Below are positions 1 to 5,603 of a DNA stretch of 6,618 nt, one piece after another. The stretch is from contig CAZITV010000131.1 of NCBI GenBank assembly GCA_964542255.1, positions 1 through 6,618 of the forward strand. Direction: 5' to 3'. The notes beneath the pieces are model-generated. The model saw only the letters and a program-made list of their open reading frames with translations. It did not search any database and had not been told where the DNA came from. Origin of the DNA: CAYMSF01 sp964542255 (GTDB taxonomy: Bacteria > Verrucomicrobiota > Lentisphaeria > Victivallales > Victivallaceae). The position numbers and the translations under genes are program-made. Position 1 is the first letter of the stretch, and every line of letters begins with the position of its first letter.

Positions 1-908
1 TGGACATTGCCGCCTTGCCGTGCTTGTCCACGGTCATAATTAGAACGTGCGCCACCATTCTGCGGTCCCTGTCCGCGGTTGTAATCGCGGTATCCGCGGG
101 CAGGATAGCGGTCGGCAGAGTAATTATAATATCTGCCGCCATGCCACCTGCCGGAATGATAATAATAGAGCGCCGGATAATATCTGCCGCCACAAGAAAC
201 ATAGCGGTTTGACCAGTAGTTGTAATGCCACCAGTATCTCGGATAATAACGACCGTTCCACATTACCCAGTTAACAGTTACCGGTTCATAGACGATTTGC
301 TCGTCAAACACCACGGGATCACTCTCTCTGACGACAACTACTCGTGCAGGCGCCGGAGGAGGCATAGGCGTGCCGATGGTTACTGCGGCAATGGGGGTGG
401 TAATTGAAATCCCTGCCCCGTCAGGGGCACTTGATACCGCAGCATTCACAACCGGCGTGGAAATGCTAACCGACTGTGGATTTACATTCACTACTGCCGG
501 CGGAGTTGCGACGGTAATGCCTGATGGTGCCGTTCTGACTGCTGCCACCGGTGTACTCACACTTGCCGCCTGCGTCGAGACGCTCACTGCGGCGGGCGGG
601 GTTACGACCGCGGCAGTGGCAGTTTTTGATACATTACCAGCTGGAACTGCCTGGTTCTGCGTTAATTGTTTTTCAAAAGCTTCTGCTTTCTCCTGGTTAT
701 AGCCGTATTTTTTTGCGGTTTCCGGGGTAAGGTCACGGAAGTCAACCCAACTGGCCTTGTCAGCGCTGACGAAGTTAATGCCGATGGGGGTGATTTCGCT
801 GATTTTAATATCTGTGTAAACGGTGCCATCGGCGGTGGTGAGATCTTCAGCGGCGATGGTTCCTGACAACCAGGCAGACAGCATTAAGACTGCATACCTA
901 TTTTTCAT
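1..908 (-). CDS. Exported low-complexity repeat protein with Tyr/Trp/Gly/Arg-rich tail (3' end outside window)
   Basis: An open frame of 302 codons runs on the minus strand from ATG at 908 to the window edge without a stop. The start is supported by AGG (916-918 on the + strand) seven bases upstream and by a signal peptide directly after it: MKNR, then a hydrophobic stretch, with probable cleavage near Ala20. Residues 21-80 form a short ordered module rich in beta-type residues, ending in FRDLTPETAKKYGY and a charged helix. Residues 103-181 are Ala/Val/Ser/Thr/Pro-rich, with Thr-Pro pairs at 103, 119, 135 and 151 (period 16) and at 171 and 180. Residues 207-302 are rich in Tyr, Trp, Gly and Arg, with GRYYP at 219-223 and 241-245 and a related GRYYN at 258-262. 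The tail then becomes RGQ/NGG-like. The function is not recognised. Export and a cell-surface or envelope role are inferred. The N-terminal module resembles exported proteins of PVC bacteria. Confidence 0.8.
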   Translation of the reverse strand, partial: MKNRYAVLMLSAWLSGTIAAEDLTTADGTVYTDIKISEITPIGINFVSADKASWVDFRDLTPETAKKYGYNQEKAEAFEKQLTQNQAVPAGNVSKTATAAVVTPPAAVSVSTQAASVSTPVAAVRTAPSGITVATPPAVVNVNPQSVSISTPVVNAAVSSAPDGAGISITTPIAAVTIGTPMPPPAPARVVVVRESDPVVFDEQIVYEPVTVNWVMWNGRYYPRYWWHYNYWSNRYVSCGGRYYPALYYYHSGRWHGGRYYNYSADRYPARGYRDYNRGQGPQNGGARSNYDRGQARQGGNV

Positions 909-931
909 TTTTAGACCTATAGTTTATGATT

Positions 932-955
932 GCCGGAGGCGTGTTGCGTTCCGGC
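932..955. repeat. Inverted repeat in the leader of the divergent gene
   Basis: GCCGGA (932-937) and TCCGGC (950-955) are perfect inverted copies separated by 12 bases. They lie 24-47 bases upstream of the minus-strand start codon, so they would fold in that gene's leader RNA or form an operator. The stem is short and has no T-tract, so it is not a convincing terminator. It could be chance. Confidence 0.35.
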
Positions 956-1063
956 TGCTGCAATATCATGGCCAATGAATTGTTCACAGAATAGTCGTAA
1001 GCAGCATTGATTTGGTTACAAAGATTCAACCGGGTGGATTTATTTATTTATTTTAGCTTATTT

Positions 1064-1091
1064 CTAATTTTGTCCTAACACAACGCTAACA
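1064..1091 (+). promoter_or_regulatory. Candidate PHO box (PhoB/PhoP-type direct repeats) upstream of pstS
   Basis: CTAACA occurs at 1075-1080 and again at 1086-1091, separated by exactly five bases. A degenerate copy, CTAATT, lies one 11-bp turn upstream at 1064-1069. Direct repeats of about six or seven bases on an 11-bp period are the known layout of PhoB sites in E. coli (CTGTCAT repeats) and PhoP sites in Bacillus (TTAACA, five-base spacer). The array ends 14 bases before a TATATA element, where a response regulator would replace a missing -35 box. The location in front of pstS fits well. The identity of the regulator is inferred. Confidence 0.65.
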
Positions 1092-1105
1092 ATTGCGGTG
1101 TACAT

Positions 1106-1113
1106 TATATAGT
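1106..1113 (+). promoter_or_regulatory. Probable -10 element of the pstS promoter
   Basis: The stretch 1106-1113 contains overlapping TATATA (1106-1111) and TATAGT (1108-1113), both close to the sigma-70 -10 consensus. No good -35 hexamer lies 16-18 bases upstream; the CTAACA repeats occupy that place, as expected for an activator-dependent Pho promoter. Transcription would begin near 1119 and leave a leader of about 50 bases. Confidence 0.5.
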
Positions 1114-1154
1114 ATGAACAGCGGAATGTATTAAAAAAATTAGAACAAGCAAAC

Positions 1155-1161
1155 AAAGGAG
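1155..1161 (+). promoter_or_regulatory. Ribosome binding site of pstS
   Basis: AAAGGAG lies eight bases before the ATG at 1170. It is a strong Shine-Dalgarno match and fixes the pstS start, which is immediately followed by a signal peptide. It is clearly stronger than the site in front of pstC. Confidence 0.85.
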
Positions 1162-1169
1162 CATTTCAA

Positions 1170-2078
1170 ATGAAATGGATTAACAGAAATCGGAAGATGG
1201 CGGCAGCTGCCTTGGCGGCGCTGAGTATCGGTGCATTAAACGGAGCAGAACAAACGATCAATGGAGCTGGAGCGTCATTTCCAGAACCGGTTTACCGGAT
1301 TTGGAACTACAAGTATCACCAGGTCTCCGGTGTGCGGATTAATTATCAATCAGTTGGTTCGGGTGCCGGGATAAATCAGATAAAATCGAAGACAGTAGAT
1401 TTCGGTGCTTCTGATAATCCGTTAAAAAAAGAAGAATTAGAGAAGCACGGGTTGATGCAGTTTCCGATGCTGATGGGTGGTGTGGTTGTGGCAGTAAATC
1501 TGCCCGGTATTGAGAATAATAAACTTAAACTTGACAATGAAACCTTGATTAAAATTTTTATGGGCGACATCAAACTTTGGAGTGATGACGCCATCGGCAC
1601 ACTTAATCCGGGAATTACATTGCCGCATCTTCCGATAACNNNNNNNNNNNNNNNNNNNNNNNNNNNNNNNNNNNNNNNNNNNNNNNNNNNNNNNNNNNNN
1701 NNNNNNNNNNNNNNNNNNNNNNNNNNNNNNNNNNNNNNNCTAAAAAACCGTGCCGGTGAATTTGTCAATCCGGACATCAAATCATTTCAAACTGCCGCCG
1801 CCAATGCGGATTGGCAGAATGCACCGGGGATGTATATGGAATTAACCAATCAGCCCGGCAGCGGCGCCTGGCCGATAACCGGAGTTTCTTATATTCTTAT
1901 CCATAAAAACCAGGTGAATAGCGAAAAATGCGCCGCCATGGTTAAATACTTTAACTGGTGTTTGGTTGAAGGAGCAGAAACCGCCAAAGGACTTCAATAC
2001 GTTCCAATGACGGAAAATGTTGTAAAGCTGATTACAGCAGCACTGGATAAAGAGATCAAAATTACTGATGGCAAATAG
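1170..2078 (+). CDS. pstS: Periplasmic phosphate-binding protein PstS (interrupted by an assembly gap)
   Basis: PstS captures inorganic phosphate in the periplasm and delivers it to the PstCA channel. Residues 1-26 are a signal peptide (NRNRK, then an Ala-rich core) with no lipobox Cys, so a soluble periplasmic protein is expected. Family motifs follow: NGAGASFPEPVY (31-42), YQSVGSGAG (59-67), TVDFGASD (75-82) and GGVVVAVN. By alignment to E. coli PstS from memory, phosphate contacts map to Ser36/Phe37 (Ser replaces the usual Thr), Ser64 and Asp82. The C-terminal part keeps LTNQPGSGAWPIT and ILIHK. One hundred N bases replace the centre, removing the expected RR/HRxDGSGT phosphate loop. The frame stays open across the N run, giving a nominal 302 residues, but E. 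coli PstS is about 346 and the real gene is probably about 45 residues longer than drawn. It is not a pseudogene on this evidence. Confidence 0.95.
   Translation: MKWINRNRKMAAAALAALSIGALNGAEQTINGAGASFPEPVYRIWNYKYHQVSGVRINYQSVGSGAGINQIKSKTVDFGASDNPLKKEELEKHGLMQFPMLMGGVVVAVNLPGIENNKLKLDNETLIKIFMGDIKLWSDDAIGTLNPGITLPHLPIXXXXXXXXXXXXXXXXXXXXXXXXXXXXXXXXXXLKNRAGEFVNPDIKSFQTAAANADWQNAPGMYMELTNQPGSGAWPITGVSYILIHKNQVNSEKCAAMVKYFNWCLVEGAETAKGLQYVPMTENVVKLITAALDKEIKITDGK
1640..1739. other. Assembly gap of 100 N inside pstS
   Basis: Exactly 100 unknown bases, the conventional placeholder for a gap of unknown size. The flanks are both clearly pstS: LPHLPIT before the gap and LKNRAGEFVNP after it. The corresponding E. 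coli segment is about 78 residues, so roughly 235 bases are expected here rather than 100. Confidence 0.98.
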
Positions 2079-2088
2079 TTTGTAAAAC

Positions 2089-2125
2089 ATTGCAGTTGTT
2101 GTCAATTAATAACAGCAACTGCAAT
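2089..2125 (+). terminator. Intercistronic hairpin between pstS and pstC (attenuator or RNA-stabilising stem)
   Basis: The arm ATTGCAGTTGTTG (2089-2101) pairs with CAGCAACTGCAAT (2113-2125) over 13 base pairs including one G-U. A further T-A pair (2102 with 2112) leaves a nine-base loop. The stem begins 11 bases after the pstS stop. It is followed by ATTATTTTAG, a poor T-tract, so partial termination or 3'-end protection of the pstS message is more likely than a full stop. Either would raise PstS above the membrane subunits, as is known for pst operons. Confidence 0.6.
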
Positions 2126-2167
2126 ATTATTTTAGAAGGGGCGCACTTACAACCGGCGTTGACAAAT

Positions 2168-3109
2168 ATGAAAAGCATGACGAGACAACTTGATTTTGGT
2201 GGAAGAGCTGACGCGCTGTTCAGAATTCTTACCAGAATTTGCGCAATAATGACCATTGTGCTAGTTGCCGGATTCTTAGCCGCGTTATTACTGCACTCCA
2301 TCCCAGCATTTAAAGCATTCGGATTTAATTTTATAATCTCATCGGAATGGGATCCGATGCGCCAGGCTTACGGGGCGCTGCCGGCAATAACGGGCACGCT
2401 GCTGACCACGTTGATAGCCGCGGCCATTGCAATACCGTTAAGCTTTATTGTGGCGATGTTTTTAGTTGAAACGGCACCGCCGTTTCTGAGTCGTCCAGTA
2501 AGCCAGGCGCTGGATTTACTGGCCGCGATACCAAGTATTATTTATGGGTTATGGGGCTTATTTGTACTGGTACCGTTTATGCAGGAGTATATTCAGCCGT
2601 TTCTGCTTGATAAGCTGCGGCTGCGTTTTATCCCGTTTTTTGGCGGAGAATATAACGGATTTGGCTATATGACGGCAGGAATCATTCTGGCGTTGATGAT
2701 ATTTCCATTCATCTGCGCCATTATGCGCGATGTTTTTAAGATGACGCCGCCAATATTGAAAGAGGCGGCATTCGGTGTTGGCGCCACCAATTGGGAAGTA
2801 ACCATTGATATTACAATGCGGTACGGCGCCCGCGGATTGCTGGGGGCCATATTTTTAGGAGTTGGCCGTGCCATAGGTGAAACTATGGCGGTACTGTTTG
2901 TGATTGGTAACGTCCAAAAAATGCCAACCTCGCTGTCGCAGGCCGGGACAACCATTGCCGCGACCCTGGCTAATAATTTTGCTGAAGCTGATGGTGTGTT
3001 CAAAAGTGCCCTGTTTGAGCTGGGCTTAATTTTGTTGGTGATGTCACTGCTGGTTCAAATTCTTTCACAGTACTGGCTGGACCGCATTAGACGGCAAATG
3101 GGGGAATAG
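2168..3109 (+). CDS. pstC: Phosphate ABC transporter permease PstC
   Basis: PstC is one of the two inner-membrane subunits forming the phosphate channel, paired with PstA. With the ATG at 2168 the protein is 313 residues, close to the E. coli length of about 319. Six hydrophobic segments are visible at roughly 20-43, 73-99, 114-137, 165-186, 222-247 and 281-303. Family sequences include LLAAIPSIIYGLWGLF (118-133), the cytoplasmic EAA loop at Glu199-Ala-Ala with Gly205, which docks on PstB, and GRAIGETMAV (233-242). The frame is open upstream to a TTG at 2090, but that extension would lie inside the hairpin and adds no family sequence. ATG 2168, or 2177 three codons later, leaves the expected short cytoplasmic N-terminus. 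Neither has a good ribosome binding site. The stop is two bases before pstA. Confidence 0.93.
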   Translation: MKSMTRQLDFGGRADALFRILTRICAIMTIVLVAGFLAALLLHSIPAFKAFGFNFIISSEWDPMRQAYGALPAITGTLLTTLIAAAIAIPLSFIVAMFLVETAPPFLSRPVSQALDLLAAIPSIIYGLWGLFVLVPFMQEYIQPFLLDKLRLRFIPFFGGEYNGFGYMTAGIILALMIFPFICAIMRDVFKMTPPILKEAAFGVGATNWEVTIDITMRYGARGLLGAIFLGVGRAIGETMAVLFVIGNVQKMPTSLSQAGTTIAATLANNFAEADGVFKSALFELGLILLVMSLLVQILSQYWLDRIRRQMGE

Positions 3110-3111
3110 TA

Positions 3112-3969
3112 ATGCGCGAGCGCAAAATATTTTTTAGAAAATTAAAGGATGTGCTGGTAATGCTTGCTTCGATTGGAGTGGCGTGCCTGGCCCTGGCAAT
3201 GGTTGGCTGGATATTGTACACTATAATCTATTACGGCGGCAAAAGCATTTCCTGGTCATTTTTTACCGAACCTACCAAGCCGTACGGAATCCCGAACGGG
3301 GGGATTGCCAATGCGGCAATCGGAACGCTGATGATAACTCTGGGCGCGGTGGTCATCGGAGTGCTGCCGGGCTTATTGGGCGGCATCTATCTGTCGGAAT
3401 TCGGACGCGGTACAAAACTGGCAGATTCTATCAGGTTTGCCGCCAATGTTATGATGGGGGTGCCATCCATTATTGTCGGATTATTTACCTATGCGGTTAT
3501 TGTTTACAATACTAAACAATTCTCCGGCTGGTCTGGTTCAATCGCACTGGCGATCATCATGTTCCCGATTGTGCTGCGGACGACTGAAGATATGATGCTG
3601 ATGGTGCCGGACACGTTACGCGAAGCCGGCCTAGCGCTCGGCGCGCCGCGCTGGAAAGTTACCCTGCAGATCATCTGCCGTTCGGCACGCACCGGACTGC
3701 TGACTGGAATACTTCTGGCAGTGGCACGGGTTAGCGGCGAAACGGCGCCATTAATATTTACCGCGCTAAGCAGTGATAGCTGGCCCTGGCACTATTTTAC
3801 CCAACCAACAGCAAACTTGACGATAACAATTAATGAATATGCGATGAATTCGCCATTTGAAGAGATGCACAGCCGGGCATGGGGCGCGGCGCTGCTAATC
3901 ACCCTTGCAGTATTGTCGTTAAACATCGTATCAAGGGTAATATTCAGGGAAGAAAAACATGGAAAATAA
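3112..3969 (+). CDS. pstA: Phosphate ABC transporter permease PstA
   Basis: This is the second membrane subunit of the phosphate channel. It has 285 residues, against about 296 in E. coli. Hydrophobic segments lie near 13-40, 65-95, 110-132, 141-160, 193-218 and 255-277. Recognisable motifs are GGIYLSEFGRG (90-100), the MMGVPSIIVGLF stretch (114-125), the EAA-type loop EAGLALGAPRWKVTL (171-185) that contacts PstB, and ARVSGETAPLIFTAL (205-219). The GGGGGA sequence at 3100-3105, inside the last codons of pstC, serves as ribosome binding site six bases from the ATG. Translation is therefore probably coupled to pstC. The 3' end overlaps pstB by 11 bases. Confidence 0.95.
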   Translation: MRERKIFFRKLKDVLVMLASIGVACLALAMVGWILYTIIYYGGKSISWSFFTEPTKPYGIPNGGIANAAIGTLMITLGAVVIGVLPGLLGGIYLSEFGRGTKLADSIRFAANVMMGVPSIIVGLFTYAVIVYNTKQFSGWSGSIALAIIMFPIVLRTTEDMMLMVPDTLREAGLALGAPRWKVTLQIICRSARTGLLTGILLAVARVSGETAPLIFTALSSDSWPWHYFTQPTANLTITINEYAMNSPFEEMHSRAWGAALLITLAVLSLNIVSRVIFREEKHGK

Positions 3970-4741
3970 AATTACAGTACCGCAAGATGAAGTTAAAATT
4001 GCAGTGAGAGATTTAAATTTCTATTATGACAAACATCAAGTGCTGTTTGACAATAATCTAGACATCCGCAAGAATCGTGTAACTGCGGTTATCGGACCGT
4101 CCGGATGCGGTAAATCCACGCTGCTGCGCACCATTAACCGTATTTATGAATTGTACAGCAAACAACGCGCCGAGGGGCAAATCATTATTGATGGGGTAAA
4201 TATTCTGGACAGGAATGTGGATGTGCTGGAACTGCGTCACAAAGTCGGCATGATCTTTCAAAAACCAACGCCATTCCCAATGTCAGTTTTCGACAATGTC
4301 GCATACCCGCTAAAACTGCGTTTCCATTGTTCAAAAAGCGAAGTAGCCGAACGTGTGGAAAGCGCACTGCGGGCAGCATCAATCTGGAATGAAGTAAAAG
4401 ATAAATTAAAGAATAGTGGAATGGCGCTTTCCGGCGGGCAGCAGCAGCGTCTCTGCATCGCGCGGGCGATTGCGGCGGAACCGGAAATACTGCTTATGGA
4501 TGAACCGACTTCAGCGATTGACCCTGTCGGCACCTTAAAAGTAGAAGAATTGATAGAAGAGTTGAAGGAGAAATATACGATTGCGATTGTCACGCACAAT
4601 ATGCAGCAGGCGGCGCGCATTTCCGATTTTACCGCATTTTATTATCACGGGAAGATCGTGGAATTTGACCATACCAATAAAATTTTTACTAGTCCGTCGA
4701 ACAAACAAACCGAAGATTATATTACCGGCAGATTCGGATAA
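3959..4741 (+). CDS. pstB: Phosphate import ATP-binding protein PstB
   Basis: PstB is the cytoplasmic ATPase that drives phosphate import through PstCA. It has 260 residues, full length for the family. Visible motifs are Walker A GPSGCGKST (46-54), the Q-loop at Gln101 (IFQKPTPFPMSVFDNV, PstB-specific wording), the signature LSGGQQQR (157-164), Walker B ILLMDE (177-182) with catalytic Glu182, D-loop SAID (185-188, where SALD is more usual) and switch His213. The segment RTINRIYELYSKQRAEG (57-73) also matches the PstB subfamily. All catalytic residues are present. The start lies 11 bases inside pstA and is preceded by AGGGAAG (3946-3952) with a six-base spacer, so expression is coupled to pstA. 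Confidence 0.97.
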   Translation: MENKITVPQDEVKIAVRDLNFYYDKHQVLFDNNLDIRKNRVTAVIGPSGCGKSTLLRTINRIYELYSKQRAEGQIIIDGVNILDRNVDVLELRHKVGMIFQKPTPFPMSVFDNVAYPLKLRFHCSKSEVAERVESALRAASIWNEVKDKLKNSGMALSGGQQQRLCIARAIAAEPEILLMDEPTSAIDPVGTLKVEELIEELKEKYTIAIVTHNMQQAARISDFTAFYYHGKIVEFDHTNKIFTSPSNKQTEDYITGRFG

Positions 4742-4761
4742 CCAACCACCAGGAGATTACG

Positions 4762-5418
4762 ATGAAAATTCATTTAGACAACGCCATCGCAGAATTGAAA
4801 AAACACATTTTAGAACTTGGCGAGATGGTCGAAGAGGTCGTTAGAAGCGCTGCCGCTGCGGCAATCAATAATGACGCGGCACTGGCAGATAAAATAATCC
4901 GCTATGACAAAATAATTGACCGCAGGGAAATTATGATTGAAGAAGAATGCCTCAAGATTCTAGCGCTGCACCAACCTGTTGCTACCGATTTACGTTATGT
5001 CGTAGCCTGCGCAAAGGTTAATAACGATATGGAACGAATCTGCGACTTGGGCGTTAATATTGCTAAACGCGCCAAAGCTCTCGCTGAGTCAGAACACTAC
5101 AGCTCAAAGCTGGACTTCAATCCCATGATAAATGTCACCCGCATTATGTTAAAAGGAGCACTCGACGCACTGGTTTATATGGATGAAAAACTCGCACTCG
5201 ATGTCATCGCCAAAGATGACATCGTTGATGAATGCAATGCTAAAACATTTGAAATGGTCAAAGAGTTAATCAAAAATGATCCGCAGCACGTTGAATATTA
5301 TTTGAATATGCTCAGCATCTCGCGGTATCTGGAACGCATTGCCGACTACACCACCAATATCTGCGAAGATATCATTTATATGATCCGGGGCGAAATCGTC
5401 AGACACAGCGGACTATAA
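4762..5418 (+). CDS. phoU: Phosphate signalling regulator PhoU
   Basis: PhoU is a cytoplasmic helical protein that links the Pst transporter to the PhoR sensor kinase and keeps the Pho regulon off when phosphate is plentiful. The 218 residues (241 in E. coli) form two similar three-helix halves. The first half carries YDKIIDRRE (48-56) and the metal-binding ExxxD pair Glu91/Asp95 in MERICDLGVNIAKRA. The second repeats this as Glu191/Asp195 in LERIADYTTNICEDI. LHQPVATDLRYV (69-80) is a characteristic family stretch. AGGAG (4751-4755), six bases before the ATG, is a clear ribosome binding site. The gene is 20 bases after pstB and is the last gene before the hairpin terminator. Neither phoR nor phoB is next to it. 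Confidence 0.95.
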   Translation: MKIHLDNAIAELKKHILELGEMVEEVVRSAAAAAINNDAALADKIIRYDKIIDRREIMIEEECLKILALHQPVATDLRYVVACAKVNNDMERICDLGVNIAKRAKALAESEHYSSKLDFNPMINVTRIMLKGALDALVYMDEKLALDVIAKDDIVDECNAKTFEMVKELIKNDPQHVEYYLNMLSISRYLERIADYTTNICEDIIYMIRGEIVRHSGL

Positions 5419-5433
5419 GCGTATTACGATGAC

Positions 5434-5465
5434 CCCGCCAAAAGTCGGTCGATGCTTTTGGCGGG
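5434..5465 (+). terminator. Probable terminator of the pst-phoU operon
   Basis: CCCGCCAAAAG (5434-5444) and CTTTTGGCGGG (5455-5465) form a perfect 11-bp stem with a 10-base loop, starting 16 bases after the phoU stop. The base of the stem is GC-rich, as in intrinsic terminators. The run after it, TTCATCTATT, is only moderately T-rich, so termination may be incomplete or helped by other factors. Confidence 0.65.
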
Positions 5466-5525
5466 TTCATCTATTACGGACTACTGGAGAAAAAGTTTTG
5501 TTTTTTAAGTTGGCGGCATTCGCAA

Positions 5526-5555
5526 TTTCCGCAATATTCATATATCTTTTATATT
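5526..5555 (+). promoter_or_regulatory. Weak candidate promoter for the dehydrogenase gene
   Basis: The AT-rich gap after the phoU hairpin contains TATATT (5550-5555), a fair -10 match, with TTTCCG (5526-5531) 18 bases upstream as a poor -35. A separate promoter is expected because a terminator-like hairpin lies before this gene. The exact element is uncertain. Confidence 0.25.
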
Positions 5556-5603
5556 TAGAGCTAATCTCAAGAACCAATTTTGTTAACCATGGAAATATAG
5601 CCA

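Noticed and set aside
399..602. Periodic 48-bp DNA units as a CRISPR-like or tandem DNA array
   Set aside because: The periodicity is at the amino-acid level inside a coding frame; the DNA copies are diverged and there are no unique spacers.
15..866. Several overlapping + strand open frames opposite the first gene
   Set aside because: They are Ala/Thr/Ile-rich shadows of the uninterrupted 302-codon minus-strand frame, which has a signal peptide and a coherent domain layout. None has a comparable start context.
956..1060. Minus-strand promoter for the divergent gene
   Set aside because: TTGAAT (reverse complement near 1024-1029) could be a -35, but no convincing -10 lies 16-18 bases downstream, so no element is called.
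2090..2167. N-terminal extension of pstC from TTG at 2090
   Set aside because: The extra 26 residues are hydrophilic, are encoded largely by the hairpin, and have no counterpart in the PstC family; the TTG has no ribosome binding site.
1376..4620. Minus-strand and alternate-frame open frames across pstS, pstC, pstA and pstB
   Set aside because: They lie opposite or inside genes with full family motifs, have no recognisable sequence features, and some cross the N gap.
5589..5600. Three-codon ATG-GAA-ATA-TAG frame just before the dehydrogenase ATG
   Set aside because: It could be an upstream mini-frame but has no ribosome binding site of note and is short enough to be chance.
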